In this document: positions 23,405 to 35,340 of the stretch, in pieces
Layout of the letters: each line of letters begins with the position of its first letter
Position numbering within the stretch: position 1 is the stretch's first letter
Source of the DNA: Sipunculus nudus
Lineage: Eukaryota > Annelida > Sipuncula > Golfingiida > Sipunculidae
Reading direction: 5' to 3'
DNA: 64,000 nucleotides
NCBI GenBank assembly: GCA_026874595.1
Contig: CM049319.1
Coordinates: 37,641,473-37,705,472 of the forward strand
Program-made: the position numbers and the translations under genes
The notes under the pieces: generated by a model
What the model was told of the DNA's origin: nothing
Database searches by the model: none
The model's input: the letters and a program-made list of their open reading frames with translations, nothing else

Positions 23405-26400
23405 AAGTGACCCATGGGTCATGACGCTCAGCTGACTGGGAAGAGATTCGCAAAAGGAAATTTTATCATTAGAATGGTAGTATATACCCATTCAACTGAA
23501 GCATCAAACAGATTAACCAACAGGCCAAGATTTAGTCTGTATTTATATATCTCAAAAATAGAGAAAAATGTGTAAACTTTTAAAACTAGAATACGGGTAA
23601 CCGACAAGTGACTACATGTATCTGCCAAAATCGGATAGTGAGGCATGGATTGAGTGGCAAGGGGAAATAGAGTGAGGTATGTTGCATATTAGCATGGATG
23701 TCTGCAGCCTAAATGTGTATGTAGGTTGTGCCACCTACCACAAATCCAGAAAGCTGTCCAAGTTGTATACACCTGCAAAATTTTAGGCAGAAAAGTCAAA
23801 CCACTACATGTATATGAGCGATTTTTGCCCATGGCAGACAAACAGACAAACACTGTGCAAAAATCTTTGCAGGTAACCCCTCCAGTTTTGTGTATGATAA
23901 AGACCTATGTGAGATCTAAACACATGCACAATTTTGGCCCAATCGGTCAAATGGTTCCTGAGATATGAGCTTGGATGTGTGCAGCGTTAACTAGAATGTA
24001 GGTGGCGCCACCTGTCATAAAATCAAGAAAGCTGTCCACGATGTATAAACCTGCAAAATTTTAGGCAGTTATGTCGAACCACTACAGAGAAATGAGTGAT
24101 TTTAGGCCACGGCAGACTAACAGACAGACGCTGTGCAAACATTGTTACAGGTGGCGCCACCATTTTTTGTGTATGTTACAGAGCTATCAAAGGGCTACAT
24201 TTGTATAAATTTTATTTCCTGATTGGTCAAACGGTTCCCAAGATTTAAGCTTGGAAGTCATCAGCGTGAACGTGAACGTAGGTGGCGCCACCTGTCATAA
24301 AATCAAGAAAGCTATCCTGGATGTATACGCATGACGAATTTCAGGTGAATTAGTCAATTCACTGCAGAGATATGAGTGATTTTAACCCAAGGCAGATGAA
24401 CAGATGGACACTGTGCAAACATGGTTACAGGTGGCGCCACCATTTTTTGTGTATGTTATAAAGCAATCCAAGGGCTACATTTGTATCAATTTTATTTCCT
24501 GATCGGTCAAACGGTTCCCGAGATATGAGGGTTTATGAGTGGAAACAGACCCACAAATGGACACTGGATAGAGAGGAAAGGTCAGAGGTCAACGCAAATT
24601 GGTTAGGCACCAGTTCACATGTGACCCCATAATAGGTGTTAGTTTGGGAAAAATCGGTCCATTAGTCTCCGAGGAGCTCTCTGGAAACGAACGCCGCCGC
24701 TGTGGAGGAACTCGGTCAAAAACACAGTATCCGCAAAACTTCGTTTTGGCGGATACAAAAATACAGGTGGCTCCACCAGTCTGCAGAAACTAATAAAAAC
24801 ACTTAATGGTCAATATCCATGCAAAAAATCATGGTGATCTCTGCATTAGTTGTTCAGATACTTCAGTTTTTGTATCAAATTGTCCATTATTCTGAGGGAT
24901 ACTTCGGAGTCCTATAGCTTGAAGGATATGGGTAACAGAGACCTAATTTCAAGTTTCCACAGGCACCTTTCATGGGCCTCCTTGCATGACAAGAATGAAG
25001 ATTCTAGGTCCAGTTGTTGCGATTTGTACCCTGTTGACAGATAACCACATCTTTAAAGGTCTCAAAAAAAAGAAAAAAAATTCGTAAAAATTTGAAAAAA
25101 AAATAGAGGTGGCACACCCAGTCTGCAGAAACTGATGGAACAGCTCATGGTCAATATGTATGCCGAAAATCATGACCATCAGTGTTGTAGTTATTGAAAT
25201 ACTGCAGTTTTTGTATCAAATTTTCCATTATTCTGGGGGGGGGGGGGTATTTTGGACCCATACAGCTTAAAGAATATGGGTAACAGAGACCTAATTTCAA
25301 GTTTCCATGGAGACTTTTCATGGGTCTCCCTGTGTGTCAAGAATGAAGATTCTTGGTCCAGTTTTTATGATTTGTGCCCTGTTAACAGATGTTCATATCT
25401 TTAAAGGTCTCAAAAATACAGAAAAATTTCGTAAAAAAAAACGAACAAATACAGGTGGTGCCACCAGTCTGCAGAAACTAATGAAACACTCCATGATCAA
25501 TATCCATGCAAACAATTATGGTTATCTCTGCATTAGTTGTTCAGATACTTTAGCTTTTGTATCAAATTTTCCATTATTCTGAGCTGTACTTTGGAGTGCC
25601 ATAGCTCAAAGGATATGGGTAACAGAGACCAAATTTCAGGTTTCCATGGAGACTTATCATGGGTCTCCCTGTGTGTCAAGAACGAAGATTCTAGGTCCAG
25701 TCGTTACGATTTGTACCCTGTTGACAGAGAACTACATCCTTAAAGGTCTCAAAAATGGAGAAAACAATTCGTGAACATTGAAAAATACAGGTGGCGCCAC
25801 CAGTCTGCACAAACTGATGAAACATCTCATGATCAATATGTATGTCGAAAATCATGACCATCAGTGATGTAGTTAATGAGATATTGAAGTTTTTGTATGA
25901 AATTTTTGACTATTCTGGGGGGTAATTTTGGGCCCCATAGCTCGAAGGATATGGGTAACAGAGACCTAATTTCTGGTTTCCATGGAGACTTTTCATAGGT
26001 CTCTCAGTGTTTTGAAAATGAAGATTCTAGGTTCAGTCGTTACGATTTGTGCCATGCTAACAGATGACAGCATCCTCAAAGGTCTCAAAAATAGAGGAAA
26101 AAATCGTAAAAAATCAAACAGTACAGGTGGCGCCACCAGTCTGCAGGAACTGATTGAACATCTCATGATCAATATGTATGCCAAAAATGAAGACCATCAG
26201 TGATGTAGTTATTGAAATATTGAAGTTTTTGTATGAAATTTTTTACTATTCTGGGGGGTACTTTGGGGCCCCATAGCTCGAAGGATATGGGTAACAGAGA
26301 CCTAATTTCTGGTTTCCAAGGAGATTTTTTATGGACCTCTCAGTGTGTCAAGAATTCAGATTCTAAGTCCAGTTTTTATGATTTGTGCCTTGTTAACAGA

Positions 26401-26847
26401 TGTTCACATTTTTAAAGGTCTCAAAAATAGAGAAAAAAATTCGTAAAAAATCGAAAAATACAGGTGGCGCCACCAGTCTGCAGGAAGTGATGTAACATCT
26501 CATGATCAATATGTATGCCAAAAATCATGACCATCAGTCAAGTAGTTAATGAGATATTGAAGTTTTTGTATGAAATTTTTGACTTTTCTGGGGGGTACTT
26601 TGGGGCCACATAGCTCGAAGGATATGGGTAACAGAGACCTAATTTCTTGTTTCCAAGGAGATTTTTTATGGTCCTCAGAGAATCCCAAGTTACAAGGTTC
26701 TAGGTCCAGCGGTTACGATTTGTGCCTGGTTAACGGACGGACAGACGGACAGACGGACAGACAGACAGACGGACAGACGGACAGACGGACGACGGACAAA
26801 GAGTGATCGCTATAGCTCAGATGACTTTCAGTCAGCTGAGCTAAAAA
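23405..26847 (-). repeat. Large molluscan-type repeat in intron 5 of copy 2, reverse orientation
   Basis: The left end AAGTGACCCATGGGTCATGACGC and the right end GATCGCTATAGCTCAG...TCAGCTGAGCTAAAA are the reverse complements of the ends of the 4551-6390 and 44311-46962 repeats. It starts only about 18 bp after the exon 5 donor. Inside are a ~280-bp tandem unit (about 23700-24560) and a ~337-bp tandem unit (about 24780-26740), ending in a (GGACAGAC)n-like tract at 26735-26790. No coding frame. Confidence 0.75.
24780..26740 (+). repeat. Tandem array of six ~337-bp units
   Basis: The phrase GATATGGGTAACAGAGACC or a close variant starts at about 24924, 25272, 25611, 25947, 26283 and 26620, giving spacings of 348, 339, 336, 336 and 337 bp. 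Each unit holds CAGTCTGCAG, ATCAATATGTATG, TAGCTCGAAGGATATGGG and TCTAGGTCCAG blocks, and most carry GGTGGCGCCACC. Related unit sequence occurs in the opposite orientation at 44400-46020. Confidence 0.85.
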
Positions 26848-26889
26848 CCCTCCTATAAACTAGTGAATGAGCGACATGTGCACTTTTAA

Positions 26890-28780
26890 CGTAAGGGGGG
26901 GGGGGGGGGGGGGGCTTGTTGTCGGTGGTGTGTCTTTTGCTCGAGGGGGGAATTTGGGAACTTCATGAGAATTATCTTTATTATTATTATTAATACAGAC
27001 GTTAAAGATGTACGTAAGTATAAATCTGCTGATAATCTGTACAACACAGTCAGTAAATATTTGTTTGTTACCAAAAAAGCCTGAATTTTCCGGCATATTA
27101 TACCGTAAATGCAAATAGTGTAACAATAACGCAATATATGAGAAGCAATTCACAAAACAAAGAACTATTAAAAAGAACTTAAAGAACAAGAACTATTTAT
27201 ACTTGAGTTAACCTACATGCCCAATTAGTTTATTCAGTTTAGCGCAAATAAGTGAGGCTCTGGAATCGAGTGGATTGTCAGATACCCTGCCCTATAGTGT
27301 AGCAGAAGTGCAACTTTTAAAACTAGCTTTAATGGCAAGCTTTTTATGTTGCAATGACAACATATTTGTTTTATGCAAGTGTAATAATCTGATAGAGAAT
27401 AACTGTATTTTCTAGGCCGTCCAGGTATAATTGTGTCCCCCCCCCCCCCGTCGGGGGATTCCATGGTTTAAGCACGGTCCCACCGCCGCATAGAAAACTT
27501 GTAGGCGAGTTAATTAAAAGGGTCAAGTCATGACTTTTATTAGGAGAGTGACCTGGAACTAGAACTAATCTATTTTTAGTGAAAATCACATAAAACCTTA
27601 AGTATTTCAAGAAAGGTGTCAAAAAATTAAGTTGACCGAACATCTTGGATAGCTTTGTCTTCTACGGGAGACTGGTCACACGACATAAGTCGGTGTAGCG
27701 CACGTATCGAATATACGAATTATTCACCTGATGTAAGTTGTCTGCGTTGGCTGACATTAATTGCCTTTCTTACTACAGCCACAGACGCAGGAAATTCAGT
27801 CGAAGTGATGATATTGTACTCCTAACGCCATTTTTCCATCGTAACACTTGACTCCAAATATTACGGGTGTCCATAGCCTATAGCTCAACCTTGAGAAATA
27901 TATATTTTTCATCAAAGTCTCCGCAAACCTGTAGCGACTTGTTCAACTGTAACCCCTCCCGCTCCCGATATAAGTGCCATCTATAATTACCATATCTCTG
28001 TGTATCGTATATAACCTATCACATTTAAGACTTGCCATTGCATGAATAAAGGAACCGTTGTACGGTGAGTGTAAGAACTCGCCTTTTGACACCTGCCAAC
28101 TTAGTTGCACCACGAAATAAACTATAGTTGTATTATTTTAATTCGACAGAAGAAATACTCCTGGTTTGCAATTTCTAGATCAAACAATAGGTGTGCCTGG
28201 ACCAAGACTATCCTTACATTCTCGACGTTTCAGCAGAAAAAAACGAAATATTTTTCAGGTACTCTAACAAATATACTTATATTAATATATTTTTATATTA
28301 GCATTACATTACATTACAGTATTATTGGAAAAAACCAAGACCAAGGTTCCAAATCCTTGAAAAAATGTTAAACAGAGAGCAACAACATATATATGCATTA
28401 ATGGTTCAAACATAAAAAACTACCTGAACATCTTCTTGCTCGCCTTGAGATCAGAATAATGAAGGATTCCAGTTGGCTTCTAGCCTAAGACAAAGTCCGA
28501 AACTAAGACCTGGAGCTGAAAGACCAGACCGGGCCCCGCAAAAATTCTGTCTCGAGCCAAGAAAACTAAAATTTCTTTGATAAAAATGCGTCTATAAAAT
28601 ACCGAACAAATTCCATGATAATTTGAACTGACAAACATGTATTGTCACGTTTCCATGAATAATATCTAAATGAATATACACGCTAAAAATTTAGAATTTT
28701 GCTCCCAACAGCCATGACAGTATCATTCCTTATATAGCATTTCATATATACATACATGGCAGCTGTTTCATATATTTAAA
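26890..28780 (+). other. Remaining 3' part of intron 5 of copy 2
   Basis: No gene is visible. A G-run lies at about 26896-26914 and a C-run at 27438-27449. The stretch 27575-27670 has a TTGACCGAACATCTTGGATAG block repeated at 36776 and 37077. From about 28330 the sequence matches the first 540 bases of the window (intron 5 of copy 1). Confidence 0.6.
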
Positions 28781-31700
28781 TATTGCAGATTCTTTTCAAA
28801 GACGACCCTGCTGTAGGAGTGGAATATATTAGGGGAGACTTGAATCGTCGTGTTAACTGTAGGAAGGAGGTGATCTTATCTGCCGGGGCTATCGGCTCTC
28901 CCCATCTCCTACTGCTCTCAGGCGTTGGGCCAAAGGAACACCTGGATCACTTCAAGGTAACTGTAATTGGATGAATCGACCTAGTCTAGAGGGTAAGATT
29001 TTAAAGTGTAAATCCATGGTTTGTCGATGACATTGTTCATCGAATAAATATGAATGTAACCGTACGGTTATAATGGTATGCTATTTTACATTGCCTTTGT
29101 ATGGCAGGTTTAATATGGAATCGGTCTGGAATAATCCAGAAGTCAAAACCTGCCGAAAATACATTGAAATGAATCTATGAGGCTCTACCGAAGCCTCTCA
29201 CCATTTATCATTTTAGACATCGGCGGGGTTTCAACCGAGTACATGTAATAATAGTATGGGATGAAATTCAATATAATAATAACCAATCAACTCCATAGAT
29301 CTGTTTAATTTCTTGGCATCATTTATTTTATCGATGGAAGAAATCTTGTTTGAAATACAGCCAGGGTTCTCATGCAATTTAATCTGGATCTGAAGAAGTA
29401 TGAATTCTAAGTAAAATTAACGTTTATCCCCTTGACAGATCCCCGTGATTGCTGACCTGCCGGTGGGAGAGAATTAACAGGACCACTTGACCTCTCTTTA
29501 TGGCTTTTTCACTTTGGAGTCTCCAATCTCTGTAACAGAGCATGAGCTGGAGTCACGCATTGCACTGCTGGAATACATGAGGTAACCATATAGTCACATA
29601 TATTACTTAATGATCCAATGGTGGTTACGCACTGGTCATTTGACCTTCATTCTGACCAATTATCATATCCACTGCTTTCAAAGACTGCCTTTTTCGAGCT
29701 GGAACACGAACTGGCCCAAAACGTGGCAAATGACTCGAGTCTAAATTGGTTAATTGTTTGGAACAATCGGAACCTTATCTTTAATGAAATAGTATAATTT
29801 AATATAACTGTAAAGCTCACTTTCCTTTAATCTATTATTGTTTTCGATAAAAACGTTTTATATCGACAGACTACATGCAACATTTTTAACAATGAGACAG
29901 GCAGACAAAATGCGTGTATGTTTGTGTCTAATAGTAAATCAGTTGATATATTTTCCTGATATCTGACGTATATTAAACGGTAAAGGTAAGGCCATATCAT
30001 TACAAATAAAGTTACTTTCAAAATGCACGATTAACTTTATACTCACAAATATTTGTGTATTATCGGGTCAGCCCATGTTTGTAATTTCTAAATGGAGATT
30101 AACATCTTTTTATAATATTTCCATTACGAATTATAATATAATATGAATATGTTTGTAGCATGGCCATATTGGGCTCTATTGGCCTGAGTGGCCAGCGAAC
30201 CTTTTAATCTTTAGTCCAGCCACAGTTTGAGAGGCTGAATCAGCCCTTCACAATCTGACCAGTATATAATCTGTGATTTTGCTTTGGGACATAGATATTT
30301 TGAACGAGAACGGCATGGATAGGTCCCTAGGACCTGTCCCAATTGCAAGTTGCACCCGTCTTTTCAACGTTTCCACAACATGATCTATGACTATGATCTG
30401 TGACGTATATGTATATCGAACCTAGCGTCATATCGACCCTCTGACATTATGACAAGATTACTGGCCTGACAAGTAGGCTTACTCGCCTTGTCTAATGAGT
30501 CGGGTTGTCACGGCTAGTATCGAACGGTACAGGTATTGTTGTGTCAGCAAATATAACTCTGCCTGAGACTGAAACACCAGGCATTTACAGTATCCTTTAT
30601 GTAATTGATGACTGATGACTGTTTGTGACGTAGGGATATTGAGCGGCACAGGGATGGATGGCACGGCGTTCCTTCGTTCTCCTTACCAGCCAGAGGAAGA
30701 CAAGTACCCATACTTACAGCTGATCCTGTTCAGTGTGTCAGGCCCCTCCGGTCCCGGCGGCTACACAGCTCTAAAAAAGCTGATGAAGGCCAAGGATGAT
30801 GTAAGTTTATTATACCCGTCAAAATAGAATTGTATCCAAGAAAGGGAACTGGATTATGCTGGATGAACTTACAGCCCACCAAATGTGAATGTGTAAAGTT
30901 AAAATAAATTTTAAATACTATCGAAATTATTTGCATTTTATAGCAGTTGGTCAAAAGATTGCATGTTATGGTTATTTTAAATACCTTATCACGATTATTG
31001 ATTACATACTAAATATATTTTGAATATATTATTTTTGCACAGCTGATTCAGAGAGATTGCTCGGTTGAAGATATATCACAGTCGATTGCATGGTTACTTT
31101 CATCATTCAAAGTCTCATTAATTATATCTCACTTGAAAGAGTATGGACATATTCATTAAGTCAGAGCAATTTTGTAATTTTTCGCATGTCTCTTTGGTCT
31201 AAACATGATAATATTTGTGAACATTTTTGTATTACGACATCTTCATGTACACCACTTTTATTAAGGTGTATGAGGCCCTGTTTGGTGAGTTTTCTGACCA
31301 GGAAGTGTTCTACATAGCTTTGGAGAATCTACACCCCCGGAGCCGCGGAACAGTTAGCACTGATCCCTACAAACACCCACTTGTGGATCCTATACGTTCC
31401 ATCAGGAGATAGATCTGAATGTACTGGTGGCAGGTTTGTGAAAAGTAAACGCTTACCGTATTATACTTCCTCCAGGCAGTATTAGTTCATTATCGCCGTT
31501 GTTTCACTGCATGGTTTTCAGTTTGTCTCTACTCAAAACGTACTGTCGGAATCTGATTACATATTAGTGTAGGGTAACATCAAAATGACAATCCATCGAA
31601 CATTCACTGATATAATGGTAACTCTCATTGTAAATTTTCTGACGGAATTAATATGCACAGGTAATGGTAATGCTTAATTGAATGATAGCGGTGACATGTG

Positions 31701-32454
31701 ATGCAACTATCGCGACATACTTATTTACGTTTATTTTATATTTAGTTATATTTAGGATTAATTTCTTTTTTCCCCATGTACCACATCCAAATATTACCTG
31801 GTAATAATTACCAAGATCCTGGAAATATTCCAGAGGTGATCCGGAATGCTTATATTGGTCTCTGACTGCTTATCTTAATTTATATCATCCATAGACTCAT
31901 CTTGCCGTCCATCCAAACCATTCTCGTCTTATCTCATCTCTTCTATATATATATAAAAAAAAAAACTAGAGCACGTCTCCGGAGTGTTCGAAAATTATGT
32001 ATCGTAACTAGCATACGTTTCGTAAGCCATCTTAATCTCGATTTCGTGTTTTGTGTAGTTTTATGATTTATTATATATTTTATGAATTTATTTATTTGTA
32101 ATCATCGGAAACCAAAATGGATGTAAAGTATGATCATTAATCAATATCAAAGTCAATATTTAATGTTTGACAGGAATGAAAGAAGTCTAGAGGTTTGAAG
32201 AAACGGAAGCTTTCGTAAAAGTGGACGCCAAAATATCCCGCCGTTAGAACGCGCAATGTGTAGACTTTGAATGGGGAACTATGGATTACTGGGCATGCGC
32301 ATTACGCAGCATTACGTCATACGGTTTCCATCCAGTTGGTACTTGCAAAATGGGCGCAGTCGACGACAGCTCAGCAGTGGTAGATCCAAGGCTCAGGTAG
32401 ACTTTTATTGAATATTTTAAGAATTTAGTGTTTGAAAAATGCTGTATCATTACA

Positions 32455-32570
32455 TCTTTTTCCGTCGTCTACCCGGCTATCCGTTAGCAGGGCAAATATA
32501 ATCCCAATCGTTAGATCTAGAAAGTTATTATTTAACATAAACATTAGGTCACAGTTTCCTTTTTTTCAAG
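32455..32570 (+). repeat. Short fragment of the molluscan-type repeat
   Basis: TCCGTCGTCTACCCGGC, CCGTTAGCAGGGCAAAT and CGTTAGATCTAGAAA resemble the start of the repeat seen at 4600-4660. It lies in intron 10 of copy 2 and is absent from the matching place in copy 1. Confidence 0.5.
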
Positions 32571-33422
32571 CTACGTTTTAAAGACATGCTTTGTAGCACC
32601 GTGAAGATCTGACTCCTCTAAGTGAAGAAGGCTGTGGATAAAACGTTTACCACATGTCATTTTGTCGAGTAAGCAGTTACACATCCCTGTCAGCATGTCA
32701 TTATTGATCAAAACTGCCCCACTTGTTCGTGAGAAGTGAAATATGAATTTGTTAATTTTCACTGCAGATTTGTCTATTTTGAAAATCATACAAGAGACTC
32801 AGTCTCTCAACCAAATATTTCTGACCTGTTTTTACCCAATTCTCAATATTTTTCTAGCCTGACAATTTATATCAGCTGGGCTAGGTTCTCAGCAGTACAT
32901 CCATGTTTTACCCTAAAACGTTTTTGTGTTTTTTTTTTTATCATGGATATTTTTATGATTTGAACAAGATTCCTTGTGCCATGCACCTATTTTAACCGTA
33001 TGGATATTTTGCTTGTATTTTGAAATTGTAAAATTACAGCAGTCGTGTCTTTTTCAACAATATGCATTGAGGTAATATCCTGAAATTTGGTATTTATTAA
33101 TTTAGCATGGATAGTGTAAAGATTTGAAGATGCCATCATTTTCTTTTTCATATTTCATTTTTAGTTACAATTAATTAAAAAGCATCATTTTTCCAACGAT
33201 TATGGCAGTACTTTGAATGTTGATCTTAAGTCGATATATTCAATGTATAAGAACATACATGCGGTTTAAAATTTTTTTTTATGTGTGTGTGTGAATATTT
33301 GGCATCTTGAATGGTCATTTGAAGGCTAGTAGCAACACTGCATGTCACAGGATTACTTCCTGCTAGCTCAGCAGCAGCCGTATATTTTGATTCAGACAAC
33401 CAAGTTACTGTTCTGTACCCAG

Positions 33423-33424
<2 letters not shown>

Positions 33425-33472
<48 letters not shown>
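33425..33472 (+). repeat. (TA)n microsatellite in intron 10 of copy 2
   Basis: About 48 bp of pure AT repeat. The matching place in copy 1 (around 11555) has no such tract, so it expanded or arose after duplication. Confidence 0.85.
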
Positions 33473-33474
<2 letters not shown>

Positions 33475-34180
33475 GTCTTCATCAAACAACATTAGTAAAC
33501 ATTCTTTTAATTGACTGAAAGTTGTTAATTTCAGCCATAACGGCAAGATTGGCACCCGACAGTCATGACCAACGTCCCACTTTTTAACAAGGTTACTTGA
33601 TCAACATTTGCAACATTATAATGTTAATGCTATAATATTTATTGGATATGATTGTTATACATATTAAATATTTCTAATTCCCGACAATAATTAAAAGCAA
33701 TTTATAACCTAATCAGTAAAAAAAAAATAAAAACAAACATGGCATACGTGGTGATTATAATTGATTATCCATACATAATGTTTCTATCAGTTTTTTCACC
33801 ATTTTAGATATTTAATAAAATACTGCATTGAGTGATCACTCCGGATCCGTTGTTATATTAAAAACATGGACCTCTTTGAAGCTGAGATCCAGGTGACTTT
33901 AACTACTCAAGACACCATCATTTTCTTCTTTGATATTGCAATTTAATAATTGACTTAAAAATATGTGACTGTCTGTTGCAATGACGTCCATTCAGTGAAG
34001 TCTGTTGATTTTTTTGTAATAGAGATTTGCATAAATATAATATATAAAATATGCAGAGACGTGTAGAAAGCATGGTACTTCAAATTGCATGCACAGGTGC
34101 AGTTGCCTGCTTTTGTATTTTGACCATCTAACCAACAAATTCTCCCTTCAGCGGCGATAGCGTAATAGTATTAACGACTT

Positions 34181-35040
34181 TTTTTAGCTAAGGTGACCAG
34201 AGGTCACCTGAGCTATTGTGTTCACCCGTCTTCCGTCCTGCCGTTTGACTGGCCGACCTTTCGTTAACAAAGCACAAATCGTAACCATTTGACTAAGAAA
34301 CTTCAAACTTGATAGCAAAGTAGTTCCTTGATAAATCTGTTTGTGTACCTTAAAGTCGGTCACTGTGATCTATATTTTCCGAGTTATGCTTATTTTTGTG
34401 TGTGTTTAAGCCCTTTGAAATTCAGACTTGTGTTTGTGTTCTGGGAACCAAACCCTAAAACCTAAAACAGTCTACATCAACTGCACATATAACATTGTTA
34501 CCCTGTATAAATTGAATTAAATCGACCTAGCCAGTTCTTCAGAACTGTTGTGGACACAAATGCAAATATTTAACATTTTCAGCTAATGATGTATGAAATT
34601 CATACTTAAGATAAAATTCGGTAATGATTGCATGGATCTTTCTGAAATTTTGCAGGCTTATTGATCATGGCAAGCCCTTACAGCTATGAAAGTCTGTTGG
34701 CGCCATCTACATTTTTTCTTTATTTTAACGCATTTCTTTATTGTATTTTTTACTCAGAAGTTACGGCTTGCCAGTTGTTAACAAGCGCAAATCGCAAACG
34801 CTTGACCTAGAAACGTTTAACTTAAAATGTAGGTAGATCTTTCATAAGTCTCTTTGCATAAGAATAATTAAGTCACTGTGACCTAAAATTTGAGAGTTAT
34901 GTCTGTTTTTTTGTGTTTCTAGCACTTTGAAAATCTTGTGTTAGTGTTCTGATCGAGTTATGCCTGTTTTTAGGACTCTAAAATTTTAACATCACAGACT
35001 GTTCAGATCAGCAGAGCGTCATAACCCATAGGCCACCCGT
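34181..35040 (+). repeat. Molluscan-type repeat in intron 10 of copy 2
   Basis: It begins TTTTTAGCTAAGGTGACC...CACCTGAGCTATTG and ends GCAGAGCGTCATAACCCATAGGCCAC, matching the paired ends of the family. It contains two GTTAACAA...GCACAAATCG-type unit starts. The matching intron of copy 1 lacks it, so it inserted after the duplication. Confidence 0.7.
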
Positions 35041-35340
35041 ACATAATCAGGTCAGCTTTTATCGAGAACTTAATAATCTATGATAGTTAATATTTAATAA
35101 GTAGATTTATGTTTGATTGAAATTTATCAATTATAGACCGACGTGCCTTGCCTTTGCAGGGTCCGTGGCGTCATAGGTCTTAGAGTAGTAGATGCGTCCA
35201 ACTTTCCAGAAGTGACGTCAGGGAATACGAATGCCCCGACTATCATGGCAGCGGAGAAGGCAACACACATGATTCGTGAAGACCTCCCGTATCTGAAAAG
35301 GAAACCATTTCCACCAGACGGCCATGATGTCACTGCTTGA

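Larger units (their letters stand above)
16643..35340 (+). pseudogene. GMC oxidoreductase copy 2, disabled (all eleven exons present)
   Basis: Exons are 16643-16769, 17066-17271, 22101-22300, 22809-22936, 23265-23386, 28789-28956, 29439-29581, 30634-30800, 31266-31433, 32174-32396 and 35160-35340. Exons 1-2 are open and encode a hydrophobic N-terminus (LTLTVVIAAAAAF) and FAD-binding segment, but the usual GxGxxG reads GGVSAG. Damage seen against copies 1 and 3: a poly-G run adding 10 nt in exon 3; 1 nt lost in exon 4; TAA at 29475 and 11 nt missing at the end of exon 7; 9 nt plus 1 nt missing in exon 9; TAG at 32188 and 32245 in exon 10; 1 nt gained in exon 11, giving a longer tail ([14 protein letters not shown]). 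Splice sites are mostly kept and the catalytic His and Asn codons remain. Three introns carry large insertions. It could still be transcribed but cannot make the full enzyme. Confidence 0.92.

Noticed and set aside
35143-35340. A separate small gene starting MPCLCRVRG
   Set aside because: It is exon 11 of copy 2 with a few upstream intron codons; the acceptor TTTGCAG at 35153-35159 defines the real exon.
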